Assembly: GCA_035485575.1 (NCBI GenBank)
Contig: DATHNW010000024.1
Span: 62,001 to 126,000, forward strand
DNA: 64,000 bases
Source: DASRHD01 sp035485575
GTDB lineage: Bacteria > Verrucomicrobiota > Verrucomicrobiia > Opitutales > Opitutaceae
Direction of reading: 5' to 3'
Shown: positions 15,014 through 24,271 of the stretch, one piece after another
Layout of the letters: each line of letters starts with the position of its first letter
Position numbering within the stretch: the stretch's first letter is position 1
Notes under the pieces: generated by a model
What the model saw: only the letters and a program-made list of their open reading frames with translations
The model's database searches: none
Told to the model about the DNA's origin: nothing
Made by a program: the position numbers and the translations under genes

Positions 15014-15988
15014 ATGCCCTCCAAGACCCTGCACTTTCCCAGCCCCCGCCACCTGAGCCAGCTCTATGGCGGGCGCGACGAGAACCTGCAGTTGGCCGAG
15101 CGCGCGCTGGGCGTGCGGCTGGTCACGCGCGAGGAATGGCTGAAAATCGAAGGCGAAGACAGCGCCGTGGCGCGCACCGAGGGATTTTTCAACTTTCTCA
15201 ACGACGCACGCGGCCAGGGCGTGGTGCTGCGCGGGCCGGATTTCACCCGCGTGGCCGAGGGCTTCGGCCGCGGCGAGGGCGGACAGCTCCGCGAGCTCAT
15301 CGCGGAGCCCTCCGTGATCGTGACCAACCGCAAGAGCATCGCACCCAAGACGCTGGGACAAAAGCTCTACCTGCAAGCCATCCAGAAAAATCCCATCGTT
15401 TTCGGCATCGGGCCCGCCGGCACCGGCAAGACCTATCTCGCCATGGCCGCGGCCGTGTCCGCCCTGCTCAAAAACCAAGTCCAGCGCCTCATCCTCACCC
15501 GCCCTGCGGTCGAGGCCGGCGAGGCACTTGGTTTCCTGCCGGGCGATTTGCGTGAGAAGATCCTGCCCTACCTCCGCCCGCTCTACGACGCGATGCACGA
15601 CATGCTCGACAACGAGGATGTCGCGCGCCTGACGGAAAAAGGCGTGATCGAGATCGCCCCGCTCGCCTACATGCGCGGCCGCACACTCAACAACGCCTTC
15701 ATCGTGCTCGACGAGGCCCAGAACACCACACCCGAGCAGATGATGATGTTCCTCACCCGCTTGGGCGACGGCTCGCGTATCGTCGTCACCGGCGATATCA
15801 CCCAGATCGATCTGCCGCGCCACAAACAAAGCGGATTGCTTGAAGTGCGCCATATCCTCCGCGATATTCCCGGCATCGAGTTCCACACCTTCGCCGGCGC
15901 CGACGTCGTCCGCCATCCGCTCGTCCTGAAAATCATCGAGGCCTACGAACATTTCAAGAATCCGATGGGCCCGACCGCCACCGGCTGA
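15014..15988 (+). CDS. PhoH family ATPase
   Basis: A cytosolic 324-aa protein with the PhoH P-loop (GPAGTGKTYLA, residues about 135-145), TRPAVEAGE, Walker B FIVLDEAQN and VVTGDITQIDLP motifs. It is linked to RNA metabolism and ribosome maturation in several bacteria. The gene order phoH-pgpH-ybeY found here is conserved across many phyla and supports that role. The next gene starts 11 bp after the stop codon, so the three genes are probably co-transcribed. Confidence 0.92.
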   Translation: MPSKTLHFPSPRHLSQLYGGRDENLQLAERALGVRLVTREEWLKIEGEDSAVARTEGFFNFLNDARGQGVVLRGPDFTRVAEGFGRGEGGQLRELIAEPSVIVTNRKSIAPKTLGQKLYLQAIQKNPIVFGIGPAGTGKTYLAMAAAVSALLKNQVQRLILTRPAVEAGEALGFLPGDLREKILPYLRPLYDAMHDMLDNEDVARLTEKGVIEIAPLAYMRGRTLNNAFIVLDEAQNTTPEQMMMFLTRLGDGSRIVVTGDITQIDLPRHKQSGLLEVRHILRDIPGIEFHTFAGADVVRHPLVLKIIEAYEHFKNPMGPTATG

Positions 15989-15999
15989 AAGCCCGCGCC

Positions 16000-18405
16000 A
16001 TGTCGCTGATCAAAAACTGGAAACTCCTCCGCGGCGGCCTCGCCGCGCCGCGCCGCGCGCGCAAGACCGCCGAGACCTCCGCCACGCTGGAGTTCCTCGA
16101 GGAAAGCCGTCTCATCGCCGTCCTCATTTTTGTCGCGACGGTCACCGCCATCGTCGTCATCAGCTCGGTCGGCATCAGCACCATCGACCTGCCCGTGCTG
16201 CCCAACCAGCTCGCCGCCGTGCGCATCGTCGCCAGCGCGCCCTTCACCTACACCAGCGCCGAGAAGACCCGCCTCGCCCGCGAGCAGCTCCGCAACCACG
16301 TCCCGCCGGTTTACCGCCTGGAGCTCGCGCCCATGCAGCAATTCGAGACCAACCTGCACGACCTCCTCGCACAACTCGAAAAATTTGAACACGATTATCC
16401 TGCCGCCCCTTCACCTTCATTGGGCGACGGCCGCCAGAAGGCGCTCGAAAAAATCACCGACGATTTCAACGCCCGGGGTCCCTACCGCGCCAGTGTGAAC
16501 GACGTGGCCATGCTGCTTTCCCTCGGCGATGCCAGGGCGCGTTTCAGCATCGTGGAAAACGGCCTCGCCGCCCTGCACGAGATTTACACTGAGGGCGTGC
16601 ACGACGGCTCCCTCGCCAGCACACAGACGGGCGCCGTCACCGTGTTCCAGATCATGAAGGGCAACGACGAGATCGCCCAGCGGCCGGTGCAGTCGACGGA
16701 GGAGGCGCTCACTTTCCTGCGCATCAACCTCGCCGCCGAGGGCGTGAGCCGCGAAGCCACCCTGGCGCTCTTCCGCCTCTTTGAGAATGGCGTCACGCCC
16801 AATCTGATGTTCGATCAGGAAGCCACCGCCCGCCAGCAGGAGGAGGCGCTCAAGTCCCTCAAACCGGTTTCCGTCTCCGTCGACCGCGGCCAGACCATCA
16901 TCGAACCCGGCACCCGCGTCACGCCCGAGCAATACGAGATGCTGGTCGCGCAGCGCCGCTTCCTCCTCGACAACGGCGATGTCCAGCTCGACGAGGACCT
17001 GCAGCTTTTCGGCCGCGTGCTCCTCGTGCTCGCCATGGTCTGGGCCTCCGTCCTCTACATCCGCCTGGAGGACCGGGCGACGCTCCAGAGCAACGGACGT
17101 CTCGCGCTCCTCGCGCTCGTCGTCATCATCAACCTCGGCCTCGTGCGCCTCTCCTATTCGCTCAGCGGCCTGCCCTACTTCATCGAGCACGACACCGCCG
17201 CCTCGCTGCTGCCCTACACGGCGCCGACCGCGCTCGCGCCGATCATCGTGGCCATCCTCATCGACGCCGGCTCCGGCATCTTCATGGCGCTGCTCGTCTC
17301 GATTTTCGCCAGCGTCATTTACGGAAACCGCCTCGATCTGCTCGTGCTGACCTTCCTCGCCTCACTGGTCGCCGTTTTCTCCTGCCGTTCCCTGCGCAAG
17401 CGCAGCCGCGTCGTGCGCGCAGCCGGGCTCGGCGGCCTGGTTGTCGCCGTCTTCGCCCTGCTCATCGGCGTGGTCAACCGCCTGCCGGTCGTGGCCGTGC
17501 TGGAACAAATGGCGGCCGGACTCGGCACCGGGCTCGCCACCGGCGTCGCGGTCGTCGGCCTGCTGCCCATCCTCGAGGGCCTCTTCAAGCGCACCACCGA
17601 CATCACGCTGCTGGAGCTGAGCGACTTCAACCACTCGCTTCTCCGCCTCCTGCAGATGGAGGCGCCCGGCACCTACCACCATTCGCTCGTGGTCGCCCAG
17701 CTGGCTGAGAACGCCGCCAACGCCATCGGCGCCAACCCGCTGCTCGCCCGCGTCTGCGCCCAGTTCCACGACATTGGCAAGATCGGGAAGCCCGAGTATT
17801 TTTCCGAAAACCAGCGCAGCGGATTCGATCCGCACGAAGGCAACAACCCCTCGCTCTCCGCGCTCATCATCAAAAGCCATGTCAAGGACGGCGTGGACAT
17901 GGCGCTCAAGCACAAGCTGCCCAAGGCCGTCATCGACGTCATCCAGCAGCACCACGGCACCACCCTTATCCGCTCCTTTTTCGAACGCGCCAAAAACGAG
18001 ACCCGCGCGCCCTTCACGGGCACCGCGCCGTTTGCCGCCGCGCCACGCCGCAATTCCGCCGATCCATTCGCCCCGAAGGTTTCCGAAACCACCTATCGTT
18101 ACGACGGCCCCCGGCCGCAATTCAAGGAAAGCGCCATCATCATGCTCGCCGACGGCACCGAGGCCGCGTCGCGCTCGCTGCGCAAGGTCACCCCGCAGCA
18201 CCTCGGCGAGCTGATCGAGCAGATCGTCCGCGACCGCATTGCTGACGGCCAGCTCGACGAGGCCCCCCTCACTTTCGAGGAAATCTCCAAGATCAAAAGC
18301 AGCTTCAATTTCACGCTCCTCAACATGCTGCACGCGCGCGTCGCCTATCCGACTGGAATCGAGGAGAAGCCGGAGCCCAAGGGCCAGGCCTCCGATGCCA
18401 GATAA
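16000..18405 (+). CDS. PgpH/YqfF-type membrane HD phosphohydrolase
   Basis: Predicted cyclic-di-AMP phosphodiesterase of the 7TMR-HD class, 801 aa. One N-terminal membrane helix (about residues 38-60) is followed by an extracytoplasmic 7TMR-HDED domain (about 65-330). About seven membrane helices span 340-530. A cytosolic HD domain follows, with HHSLVVAQLAENAA, the HD pair in FHDIGKIGKPE, and IQQHHGT. The metal-binding residues of the family are visible. A Pro/Ala-rich loop near 670-700 separates the last parts of the HD domain. The length fits the family (about 700-800 aa). It lies between phoH and ybeY. No c-di-AMP cyclase is in the window, so the substrate is inferred from the family. Confidence 0.9.
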   Translation: MSLIKNWKLLRGGLAAPRRARKTAETSATLEFLEESRLIAVLIFVATVTAIVVISSVGISTIDLPVLPNQLAAVRIVASAPFTYTSAEKTRLAREQLRNHVPPVYRLELAPMQQFETNLHDLLAQLEKFEHDYPAAPSPSLGDGRQKALEKITDDFNARGPYRASVNDVAMLLSLGDARARFSIVENGLAALHEIYTEGVHDGSLASTQTGAVTVFQIMKGNDEIAQRPVQSTEEALTFLRINLAAEGVSREATLALFRLFENGVTPNLMFDQEATARQQEEALKSLKPVSVSVDRGQTIIEPGTRVTPEQYEMLVAQRRFLLDNGDVQLDEDLQLFGRVLLVLAMVWASVLYIRLEDRATLQSNGRLALLALVVIINLGLVRLSYSLSGLPYFIEHDTAASLLPYTAPTALAPIIVAILIDAGSGIFMALLVSIFASVIYGNRLDLLVLTFLASLVAVFSCRSLRKRSRVVRAAGLGGLVVAVFALLIGVVNRLPVVAVLEQMAAGLGTGLATGVAVVGLLPILEGLFKRTTDITLLELSDFNHSLLRLLQMEAPGTYHHSLVVAQLAENAANAIGANPLLARVCAQFHDIGKIGKPEYFSENQRSGFDPHEGNNPSLSALIIKSHVKDGVDMALKHKLPKAVIDVIQQHHGTTLIRSFFERAKNETRAPFTGTAPFAAAPRRNSADPFAPKVSETTYRYDGPRPQFKESAIIMLADGTEAASRSLRKVTPQHLGELIEQIVRDRIADGQLDEAPLTFEEISKIKSSFNFTLLNMLHARVAYPTGIEEKPEPKGQASDAR

Positions 18406-18457
18406 TCCCGCGGCGCTCCGGGTCCGCCTTTCGACCCCGGCCTCCCGTCCCCGGCCA

Positions 18458-18949
18458 ATGCGCGCCGTCGCCATCCACAACGGCCATCCCCGCCTGCGGC
18501 TCGACCGCCGCGCCATCGTCGCGCTCATCCACACGCTCGATGCCCATGCTGAAAAATTCCGCGGCGGCTGCCCGCCCGGCGATCTTTCCCTCGCGTTTCT
18601 CACCGACCCGGCGCTGGCCCGGCTGCACGCCGATTTTCTCGCCGACCCGGCGGTCACCGACGTCATCACCTTCGCCGGCGACCCGGCCCACGGCCTCGCC
18701 GGCGAAATCTGCATTTCCGCCGACGCCGCCGTCCGCCAGGGCCGTCCTAGGCAAGGTCGAAAGACCGCCACCGGCCGAAAAGATTTCAGCGACGAACTTT
18801 CGCTTTATCTCGTACACGGCTGGCTGCACCTCGCCGGTTACGATGACCTTGCGCCGGCCAAAAAAAAAGCCATGCGCGCCGCCGAAACCCGGGCGATGAA
18901 ACTCCTGCGCGCCGCCGGAAGCCTGCCGGGCTTCCGGCTGGTCGAATGA
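18458..18949 (+). CDS. ybeY: rRNA maturation endoribonuclease YbeY-like, with altered zinc motif
   Basis: A 163-aa YbeY homologue. The family motif HGxLHLxGYDH appears as HGWLHLAGYDD, so the third zinc ligand (His) is replaced by Asp. The two other His are kept, as is the upstream DVITFAGDP strand. An earlier ATG at 18395 would overlap pgpH and add 21 residues; the start used here matches the usual N-terminal strand (MRAVAIHNGH). It is the third gene of the phoH-pgpH-ybeY cluster. Asp can bind zinc, so activity may remain. Confidence 0.85.
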   Translation: MRAVAIHNGHPRLRLDRRAIVALIHTLDAHAEKFRGGCPPGDLSLAFLTDPALARLHADFLADPAVTDVITFAGDPAHGLAGEICISADAAVRQGRPRQGRKTATGRKDFSDELSLYLVHGWLHLAGYDDLAPAKKKAMRAAETRAMKLLRAAGSLPGFRLVE

Positions 18950-18986
18950 TTTGCGTCCGCGCGGTTTTGCCCAACACTTCCTGCCG

Positions 18987-19628
18987 ATGCGCCCAAGCCA
19001 CTTTGCCTCGATCCGCAATGCTTTTTTTTCGGGCCTGTTGCTCATCGCGCCGCTCGCCGCCACGTTGTTTGTTTTCTCCTGGCTCATCAGCAATATCGGC
19101 GGCTATTTCCGCCCGCTGTTTCCGTTCATGCCACAGGAGGGCGGCCTCGAGGCGGTCTGGAACATTCTCATCACGATTCTAGTCCTCCTGCTCATCATCG
19201 CGCTCGGGTACGGGTCGCGTTACGTCTTTGGGCGGTATTTCGGCGGCGTGGCCGAGCGCTTCATCCAGGGCATCCCCGGCGTCGGCGCGGTCTACACTTC
19301 GATCAAGCAGATCGTCGACACCTTCGGCGGCCAGAACCGCCATGCCTTCAGCAAGGTCGTGCTCGTCGAATTCCCTCGCAAGGGCGCCTGGACGCTCGGC
19401 TTCCTCACCGGGGAGAGCCGCGGCGAACTCGCCGCCCGGCTGCCCTCGAGCCTCGTCAGTGTTTTCATCCCGACGACGCCCAATCCCACCAGCGGCTTTC
19501 TCGTTTACGTGCCGCCCACTGAAGTCGTGGAGCTCACCATGTCGGTCGGCGATGGCATGAAGATGATCATTTCCGGCGGTGCCGTCGTGCCGACGTGGCC
19601 GCATCCGTCCGTTTCCGCCGGCCGTTGA
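18987..19628 (+). CDS. DUF502 family membrane protein
   Basis: A 213-aa integral membrane protein. Two hydrophobic helices (about residues 12-34 and 55-80) flank a short loop. The GIPGVGAVYTSIKQIVDTF segment is the hallmark of DUF502, and the C-terminal part (VFIPTTPNPTSGFLVYVP) matches the family consensus. The function of DUF502 is unknown; members occur near envelope or photosynthesis genes in other phyla. The ATG at 18987 is preferred over a TTG at 18951. It lies 37 bp after ybeY and 10 bp before recO, so it is probably part of the same transcript. Confidence 0.85.
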   Translation: MRPSHFASIRNAFFSGLLLIAPLAATLFVFSWLISNIGGYFRPLFPFMPQEGGLEAVWNILITILVLLLIIALGYGSRYVFGRYFGGVAERFIQGIPGVGAVYTSIKQIVDTFGGQNRHAFSKVVLVEFPRKGAWTLGFLTGESRGELAARLPSSLVSVFIPTTPNPTSGFLVYVPPTEVVELTMSVGDGMKMIISGGAVVPTWPHPSVSAGR

Positions 19629-19638
19629 GATTTCCGCA

Positions 19639-20256
19639 GTGCCCGGCCTCACGCTCCAGACCGACGCGCTCGTTCTGCTCAAGCAGCCGCCCGCCGACAC
19701 GTTCCAGACCCTCACCGTCTTCTCCGCGGAACAGGGCGTGCTCCTGGTCCTGCAGCGCCTGCCGAAAAAAAACAGCCCGGGCTCCATCCTGCTCGACCTG
19801 TTCGACGAGGCTTCGCTGCTGCTTGAAAGCTCCAACCAGGGCCGCACCTGGTTTGTGCGCGAGCCGCGCCTGCTCGTCCGCCATGCCGGCATCGGCCGGA
19901 GCTACGACTCGCTCCGCTTCGCCTCCTCGCTCGCCGCCCTTGCCGCGCGCAACCCGGGGCCGGCCGAGAGCCACGCTCCCGTGGCCGCGCTCCTGCGCAC
20001 CGCTTTTGCCATCTTCGCCGACAGCCCGCGGCCCGATCTCGTTTATTTCAAAAGTCTTTACCGCTTCGCCCGCGACGAGGGCTACCCGGTGAAACAGGAG
20101 TGGCTCGCCAGCCTGCCCGCCGCCCAACGCACGGCCGCCGCCGAAGCCCTCAACCAGCCGCTCGCGACGCAAACGGCCGAGACCGCCGCCGTGACGCGCC
20201 TCACGCACCGCCTCGAAGACTATCTGCGCGCCCACACCGAGATTTTATTGGACTAG
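19639..20256 (+). CDS. recO: DNA repair protein RecO
   Basis: RecFOR pathway mediator loading RecA on SSB-coated DNA; recF is also in this window, 31 kb away. The chain is 205 aa from a GTG start. The N-terminal OB-fold strand pattern (TDALVLLKQPPADTFQTLTVFS) and the helical SYDSLRFASSLAAL stretch are RecO-like. It is shorter than the usual 240-250 aa, and the zinc-binding cysteines seen in many RecO C-termini are absent. The GTG at 19639 sits just after the DUF502 stop; no ATG is available in frame. The family call is good but the protein is divergent. Confidence 0.72.
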   Translation: MPGLTLQTDALVLLKQPPADTFQTLTVFSAEQGVLLVLQRLPKKNSPGSILLDLFDEASLLLESSNQGRTWFVREPRLLVRHAGIGRSYDSLRFASSLAALAARNPGPAESHAPVAALLRTAFAIFADSPRPDLVYFKSLYRFARDEGYPVKQEWLASLPAAQRTAAAEALNQPLATQTAETAAVTRLTHRLEDYLRAHTEILLD

Positions 20257-20264
20257 CCGCAGCC

Positions 20265-22658
20265 ATGGAATTTTCCCTCGATGAACGCACCGCCAGCCTG
20301 GGCGTCGGTGAATTCGCCTCCTTCGCCCCCGGCCCGCGCGGCGACAGCGGCGGCTCCAGCGGCCTCTGGCGCGCCCAGCTCGGCACGCAGCTGCACCAGC
20401 AGCTCCACGCACAAACCGCGGCCGAAAATTCATCCGCCGCGTTTGAAGTCCCCGTCTCCGGCCGCCTGGTCCACCGCGGCTGGACGCTCTCACTCTCCGG
20501 CCGCATCGACCAGCTCGTGCCGCGCGCCGGCGCCACCGTGTTACGCGAGATCAAGACCGTCACGCGGCCGATTCCTGCGCCCGAAACCGAACTGCGCGCC
20601 GATTATCCCGATTACTTCATCCAGCTCGCGGCCTACGTCGCATTGCGGCGCGCAAACCAAACGGCCGGCCCGCTAAGCGGGGAACTCCTTTTCGTCGAGG
20701 CCGCCACCGGCCTGGCCCAGCCCGTCGCCCTCGCACCCGTCGACGACGCCCTCTTTCGCGCCCAACTTGAGCGCCTCGTCGAATTCCTCGACCATCGTCT
20801 CCACGCCCGCGAGCGCCTGCGCCAGCTCCGGTTTCAGCCCGCTTTTGCCGAACTCCGACCCGGCCAGGCCGAGGTCATCGATGATCTGAAAGCCGGTCTC
20901 GAAACCTTGCAGCCCCGCATCCTTTTTGAGGCCCCGACCGGCTTCGGCAAAACCGGCGTGCTCCTCGACGCCGCGCTGGCGCAGCTCCACGCCGGCCGCT
21001 TCGACCGCGTGCTCTATCTCACGAGCAAGGCCACCGGCCAGCTCCAGGTCATGCGCACGCTTGCCGTCATGACCGCTTCGTCGCCACCAGCACCCGATGG
21101 GCGTCAACGATTGGCGGACAACGCAAATCCAAACAATGGCACAGGCGTGACCGCGTGGCTCGTCCGGCCAAAATCGGAACACTGCATCAATCATACTTTT
21201 CAATGCCTGCGTGATGTCTGCTCCTGTCTCGATGGCGCCGCCGAGCGCTGGTCGCGGAGCGGTCTGGCCCGGTTTTACCTTTTTCCCGGACAGCCGCACG
21301 ATCTCGAGATGCTCCGGACCGCCGGCCGTGAAACCCGCCTATGCCCTTACGAAATCACCCGGGCCGCCCTCGCCTTCCAGGACGTGTGGATCGGTGACTA
21401 CAATTACGTCTTCTCCCCGCGTCACCGCGCAATTTTCAACGAGCAGCCCGGCTTCGATCCCGCGCGCGCGCTGCTCATCATCGACGAGGCCCATAACCTG
21501 CCATCGCGGGCCGCCGACGCGCATTCGCACTTGGCACAAGCCAATGACGCCCAGGCCATGCTCGCCGAACTCGACCACCTTTCCGCTGCCGGCCCGCTGC
21601 TGGCCGCGTGGGAAAACTGGACCCGCCTGCTCGCCGCCCTGACTCCGGCCGACACGCTCGATCCCGTGACTGAGGCGGATCTCGCCGATGCGCTGACCCG
21701 CCTCGCGCCCCTTGTCGCCACCACGCCGCTCGACCATGCCGCCCTCGGCCCGCAACTCAGCGAATTGCTCTGGCAGATACCCATCCTCTCCGACTGGCTG
21801 GCCGATTCCTCGCTCAAGAAACTCCTCTGGTGCCCGCGCGCCGGCGAACTCGCCTTCACCTGCCTCGATGCGGCGGAGGCCATCGGCGAAACCGTCCAGG
21901 CCTATGGCGCGGTGGTTTTCGCCAGCGCCACGCTTGGCCCACCGGAAATCTTCGCCGCCGCCTGCGGCCTGCCCGTCGCACCCGCGGTCATCCGCGCCGC
22001 GACGCCGTGGCGCGACACAGCCTACGATGTGGCCGTCGATTCACGCGTGGACACCACCTTCCAGCAGCGCGCCAAGCACTACGCCACCACCGCGGCCACG
22101 ATCGAGGCCTTGCATGCCGGCGCACGCGAACCGGTGGTGGTTTTCTTTCCGTCGTATGCCTACGCCGAAGCCATCAAGCGCACGCTCGAGGACAATGATT
22201 CGATCCTGCGCGTGGCGCTCCAGCCGCGCCTGCCCAACCTGGCCGCCCAGACCGAATGGATTGAGGAATCGCTGCTGCTCGCCGATGCCATTTTCCTCGT
22301 GCTCGGCTCCAGCTTTGCCGAGAGCATCGACCTCCTCGGCGGCCGCATCAGGCAGGCGATGGTCGTCGGACCCGCGCTGCCCGAGGTCAATGCCGTGCAA
22401 CGCGCCCGTCTCGCCACCCTTGAGCGTGCCGGTCTCACGCGTGAACAAGCCTTTCGCCGCGTCTATCAGATTCCCGGAATGCAAAAGGTAAACCAGGCCC
22501 TCGGCCGGCTCGTGCGTGCCCCTGGCCAGCGCACCCGCGTCATTCTGCATTGCCGCCGCTTCGCCGACCCGGGCTACGCCACGCTCCTCGCGCCCGAATA
22601 CCAGCGGGGCGAATTTCTCTCCGCCGACTCCGATCTGACCGCCTGGTTGGGTCTGTAA
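20265..22658 (+). CDS. PD-(D/E)XK nuclease fused to XPD/DinG-like iron-sulfur helicase
   Basis: A 797-aa protein. Residues about 40-190 show a PD-(D/E)XK nuclease-like core (SGRIDQLV then LREIKTV, giving the D...ExK signature). Walker A APTGFGKTG is near residues 224-232. Five cysteines (307, 314, 319, 321, 360) lie between Walker A and the DEAH box (407-410), the position of the 4Fe-4S cluster in XPD/DinG helicases. The C-terminal helicase domain includes FASATLG, VVFFPSYAYAE, a glycine-rich LGGRIRQ and a LGRLVRAPGQR motif VI. An Asn/Pro-rich loop at about 272-297 looks inserted. It follows recO by 8 bp and probably acts as a 5'-3' helicase-nuclease in repair. Confidence 0.85.
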   Translation: MEFSLDERTASLGVGEFASFAPGPRGDSGGSSGLWRAQLGTQLHQQLHAQTAAENSSAAFEVPVSGRLVHRGWTLSLSGRIDQLVPRAGATVLREIKTVTRPIPAPETELRADYPDYFIQLAAYVALRRANQTAGPLSGELLFVEAATGLAQPVALAPVDDALFRAQLERLVEFLDHRLHARERLRQLRFQPAFAELRPGQAEVIDDLKAGLETLQPRILFEAPTGFGKTGVLLDAALAQLHAGRFDRVLYLTSKATGQLQVMRTLAVMTASSPPAPDGRQRLADNANPNNGTGVTAWLVRPKSEHCINHTFQCLRDVCSCLDGAAERWSRSGLARFYLFPGQPHDLEMLRTAGRETRLCPYEITRAALAFQDVWIGDYNYVFSPRHRAIFNEQPGFDPARALLIIDEAHNLPSRAADAHSHLAQANDAQAMLAELDHLSAAGPLLAAWENWTRLLAALTPADTLDPVTEADLADALTRLAPLVATTPLDHAALGPQLSELLWQIPILSDWLADSSLKKLLWCPRAGELAFTCLDAAEAIGETVQAYGAVVFASATLGPPEIFAAACGLPVAPAVIRAATPWRDTAYDVAVDSRVDTTFQQRAKHYATTAATIEALHAGAREPVVVFFPSYAYAEAIKRTLEDNDSILRVALQPRLPNLAAQTEWIEESLLLADAIFLVLGSSFAESIDLLGGRIRQAMVVGPALPEVNAVQRARLATLERAGLTREQAFRRVYQIPGMQKVNQALGRLVRAPGQRTRVILHCRRFADPGYATLLAPEYQRGEFLSADSDLTAWLGL

Positions 22659-22681
22659 GTGACCCGCCGGTCGGCGGAACT

Positions 22682-22705
22682 GGGCCGAAAAGGGCAATTC
22701 GGCTC
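22682..22705 (+). terminator. hairpin in the pyrR leader or after the helicase gene
   Basis: GGGCCGAA-N8-TTCGGCTC forms an 8-bp stem including one G-T pair, 24 bp after the helicase stop codon and 55 bp before pyrR. A T-rich stretch appears only about 10 nt later. It could terminate the upstream transcript or act in the pyr leader. I see no PyrR-binding-loop consensus. Confidence 0.35.
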
Positions 22706-22759
22706 CAGAGTGCACTTTCCCCTTTAATTTTTCGCGCTCCTACGCCATAATTGTGTTTC

Positions 22760-23314
22760 GTGGCAAAAACCAAGACCCTCGGCCCTGGCGACATCCGCGC
22801 CGCCCTCGATCGCCTGGCCACCGCCATTTCCGCCCGCCACAAGCCATCTGAAAAGCTTCTGCTCCTGGGCATTGCCAATGGCGGGATCGAACTGGTCCGG
22901 CGGCTGGCCCTAAGCCTTTCGCCCGATTCGCCCCCGCGCACCGGAACGGTCGACATCTCCTTCCACCGCGATGACATCGGTCGCCATCCCATCCCGAAGG
23001 AATTCGCCCCCACCCACATTCCCACGGATGTGAACGGCGCCACCGTTATCCTCGTGGACGACGTCCTTTTCTCCGGTCGCACCGCCAAGGCCGCGCTCGA
23101 CGAGCTCTTTGATCACGGCCGCCCGGCCAGCGTCGAGCTGGCGGTCCTGATCGACCGCGGCGGACGCCGGCTGCCCATCGCCGCCGATTACGCCGGCCTC
23201 ATCCTCGCGCCGGGTGCAAACGAGAAAATTGTCGTGCACCTCGACCGCGCCGACCCAAAAAAGGATGCCATCCGCATCGAAACCGCCGCGCCGAAGCAAA
23301 ACGCCGCCCTTTAA
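22760..23314 (+). CDS. pyrR: PyrR-type uracil phosphoribosyltransferase / pyr regulator
   Basis: A 184-aa type I phosphoribosyltransferase fold with the PRPP loop VDDVLFSGRTAKAAL near residues 98-112 and the LAVLIDRGGRRLPI region typical of PyrR. In Gram-positives PyrR binds pyr mRNA; in many Gram-negatives it is only a co-transcribed UPRTase-like protein. It starts the pyrR-pyrB-pyrC set with 7 bp before pyrB. I chose the GTG at 22760; a TTG at 22751 would add three codons. No obvious attenuator is visible in the 101-bp leader. Confidence 0.9.
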   Translation: MAKTKTLGPGDIRAALDRLATAISARHKPSEKLLLLGIANGGIELVRRLALSLSPDSPPRTGTVDISFHRDDIGRHPIPKEFAPTHIPTDVNGATVILVDDVLFSGRTAKAALDELFDHGRPASVELAVLIDRGGRRLPIAADYAGLILAPGANEKIVVHLDRADPKKDAIRIETAAPKQNAAL

Positions 23315-23321
23315 ACACTCC

Positions 23322-24266
23322 ATGCCCTGGTCGCGCCGACACCTCATCACGCTCGAAGAACTCTCCCTGGCCGAGATCGAGCAGATCCATTCCACCGCCT
23401 CCGCCTTCAAAAAGATCCTCCAGCGCAGCGTGAAGAAAGTGCCCGCACTCCGCGGCAAGACCATCGTCAACCTCTTCCTCGAGCCCAGCACGCGCACCCG
23501 CCTGGCCTTTGACATGGCCGCCAAGCGCCTCAGCGCCGACGTGATCTCCTTCGATGCCGCCACCTCGAGCACCACCAAGGGCGAGACGCTGCGCGACACG
23601 GCCGAGAACATCCAGGCCCTGCAGGCCGACATGATCGTCATCCGCCACGCCGCCTCCGGCTCGCCGCTCTATCTCTCGCGCCTGCTCGACATCCCCGTGA
23701 TCAACGCCGGCGACGGCGCCCATGAGCATCCCACCCAGGGCCTGCTCGACACTTTCACGATGAAGGAGCATCTCGGCAGCCTCCACGGCAAAAAGGTCGT
23801 CATCCTCGGCGACGTCCTCTTCAGCCGCGTCGCCCGCTCCAACATCCACGCGCTGACCAAGCACGGCGCCGCCGTCACCCTCTGCGGCCCCTCGACGCTC
23901 GTGCCGCACCGGTTCACCGACTTCGGCGTCACCGTCTCGCACGACCTGAAAAGCGCGCTCGACGGCGCCGAGGTCGTCATGCTCCTGCGGATACAGCATG
24001 AGCGCCAGACGAGCAGCCACTTCCCCTCGCTCGGCGAATACACCAGCATGTTCGGCCTGAACAAGACCCGCGCCTCCTGGCTGCATCCCAAGGCCATCAT
24101 CATGCATCCCGGCCCCATCAACCGCGGGGTCGAGATCGACAGCGACCTCGCCGACGGCGAGCACAGCGTCATCCTCGAGCAGGTCACCAACGGCATCGCC
24201 GTGCGCATGGCCGTGCTCTACCTGTGCTCCGGCGGCCAGCCCGAAAACGTCGCCCCCACGGAGTAA
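23322..24266 (+). CDS. pyrB: aspartate carbamoyltransferase catalytic subunit
   Basis: Catalyses carbamoyl phosphate + aspartate to N-carbamoyl-aspartate in de novo pyrimidine synthesis; 314 aa, cytosolic. The carbamoyl-phosphate loop EPSTRTRLAFD, the HPTQGLLD motif and HPGPINRGVEI near the C-terminus are present. No pyrI regulatory subunit is adjacent. The order pyrR-pyrB-pyrC with tight spacing (7 and 5 bp) resembles organisms in which PyrB associates with a dihydroorotase, here the active-type PyrC downstream. Confidence 0.95.
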   Translation: MPWSRRHLITLEELSLAEIEQIHSTASAFKKILQRSVKKVPALRGKTIVNLFLEPSTRTRLAFDMAAKRLSADVISFDAATSSTTKGETLRDTAENIQALQADMIVIRHAASGSPLYLSRLLDIPVINAGDGAHEHPTQGLLDTFTMKEHLGSLHGKKVVILGDVLFSRVARSNIHALTKHGAAVTLCGPSTLVPHRFTDFGVTVSHDLKSALDGAEVVMLLRIQHERQTSSHFPSLGEYTSMFGLNKTRASWLHPKAIIMHPGPINRGVEIDSDLADGEHSVILEQVTNGIAVRMAVLYLCSGGQPENVAPTE

Positions 24267-24271
24267 TTTCC

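Noticed and set aside
14411..15952. 513-codon minus-strand open frame over the HIT and phoH genes
   Set aside because: PhoH P-loop and HIT triad are on the plus strand; the antisense product is low-complexity and motif-free.
21070..21160. Possible small mobile insertion in the nuclease-helicase gene (Asn/Pro-rich loop)
   Set aside because: Frame is kept and no terminal repeats or duplications are visible; natural loop-length variation is enough.
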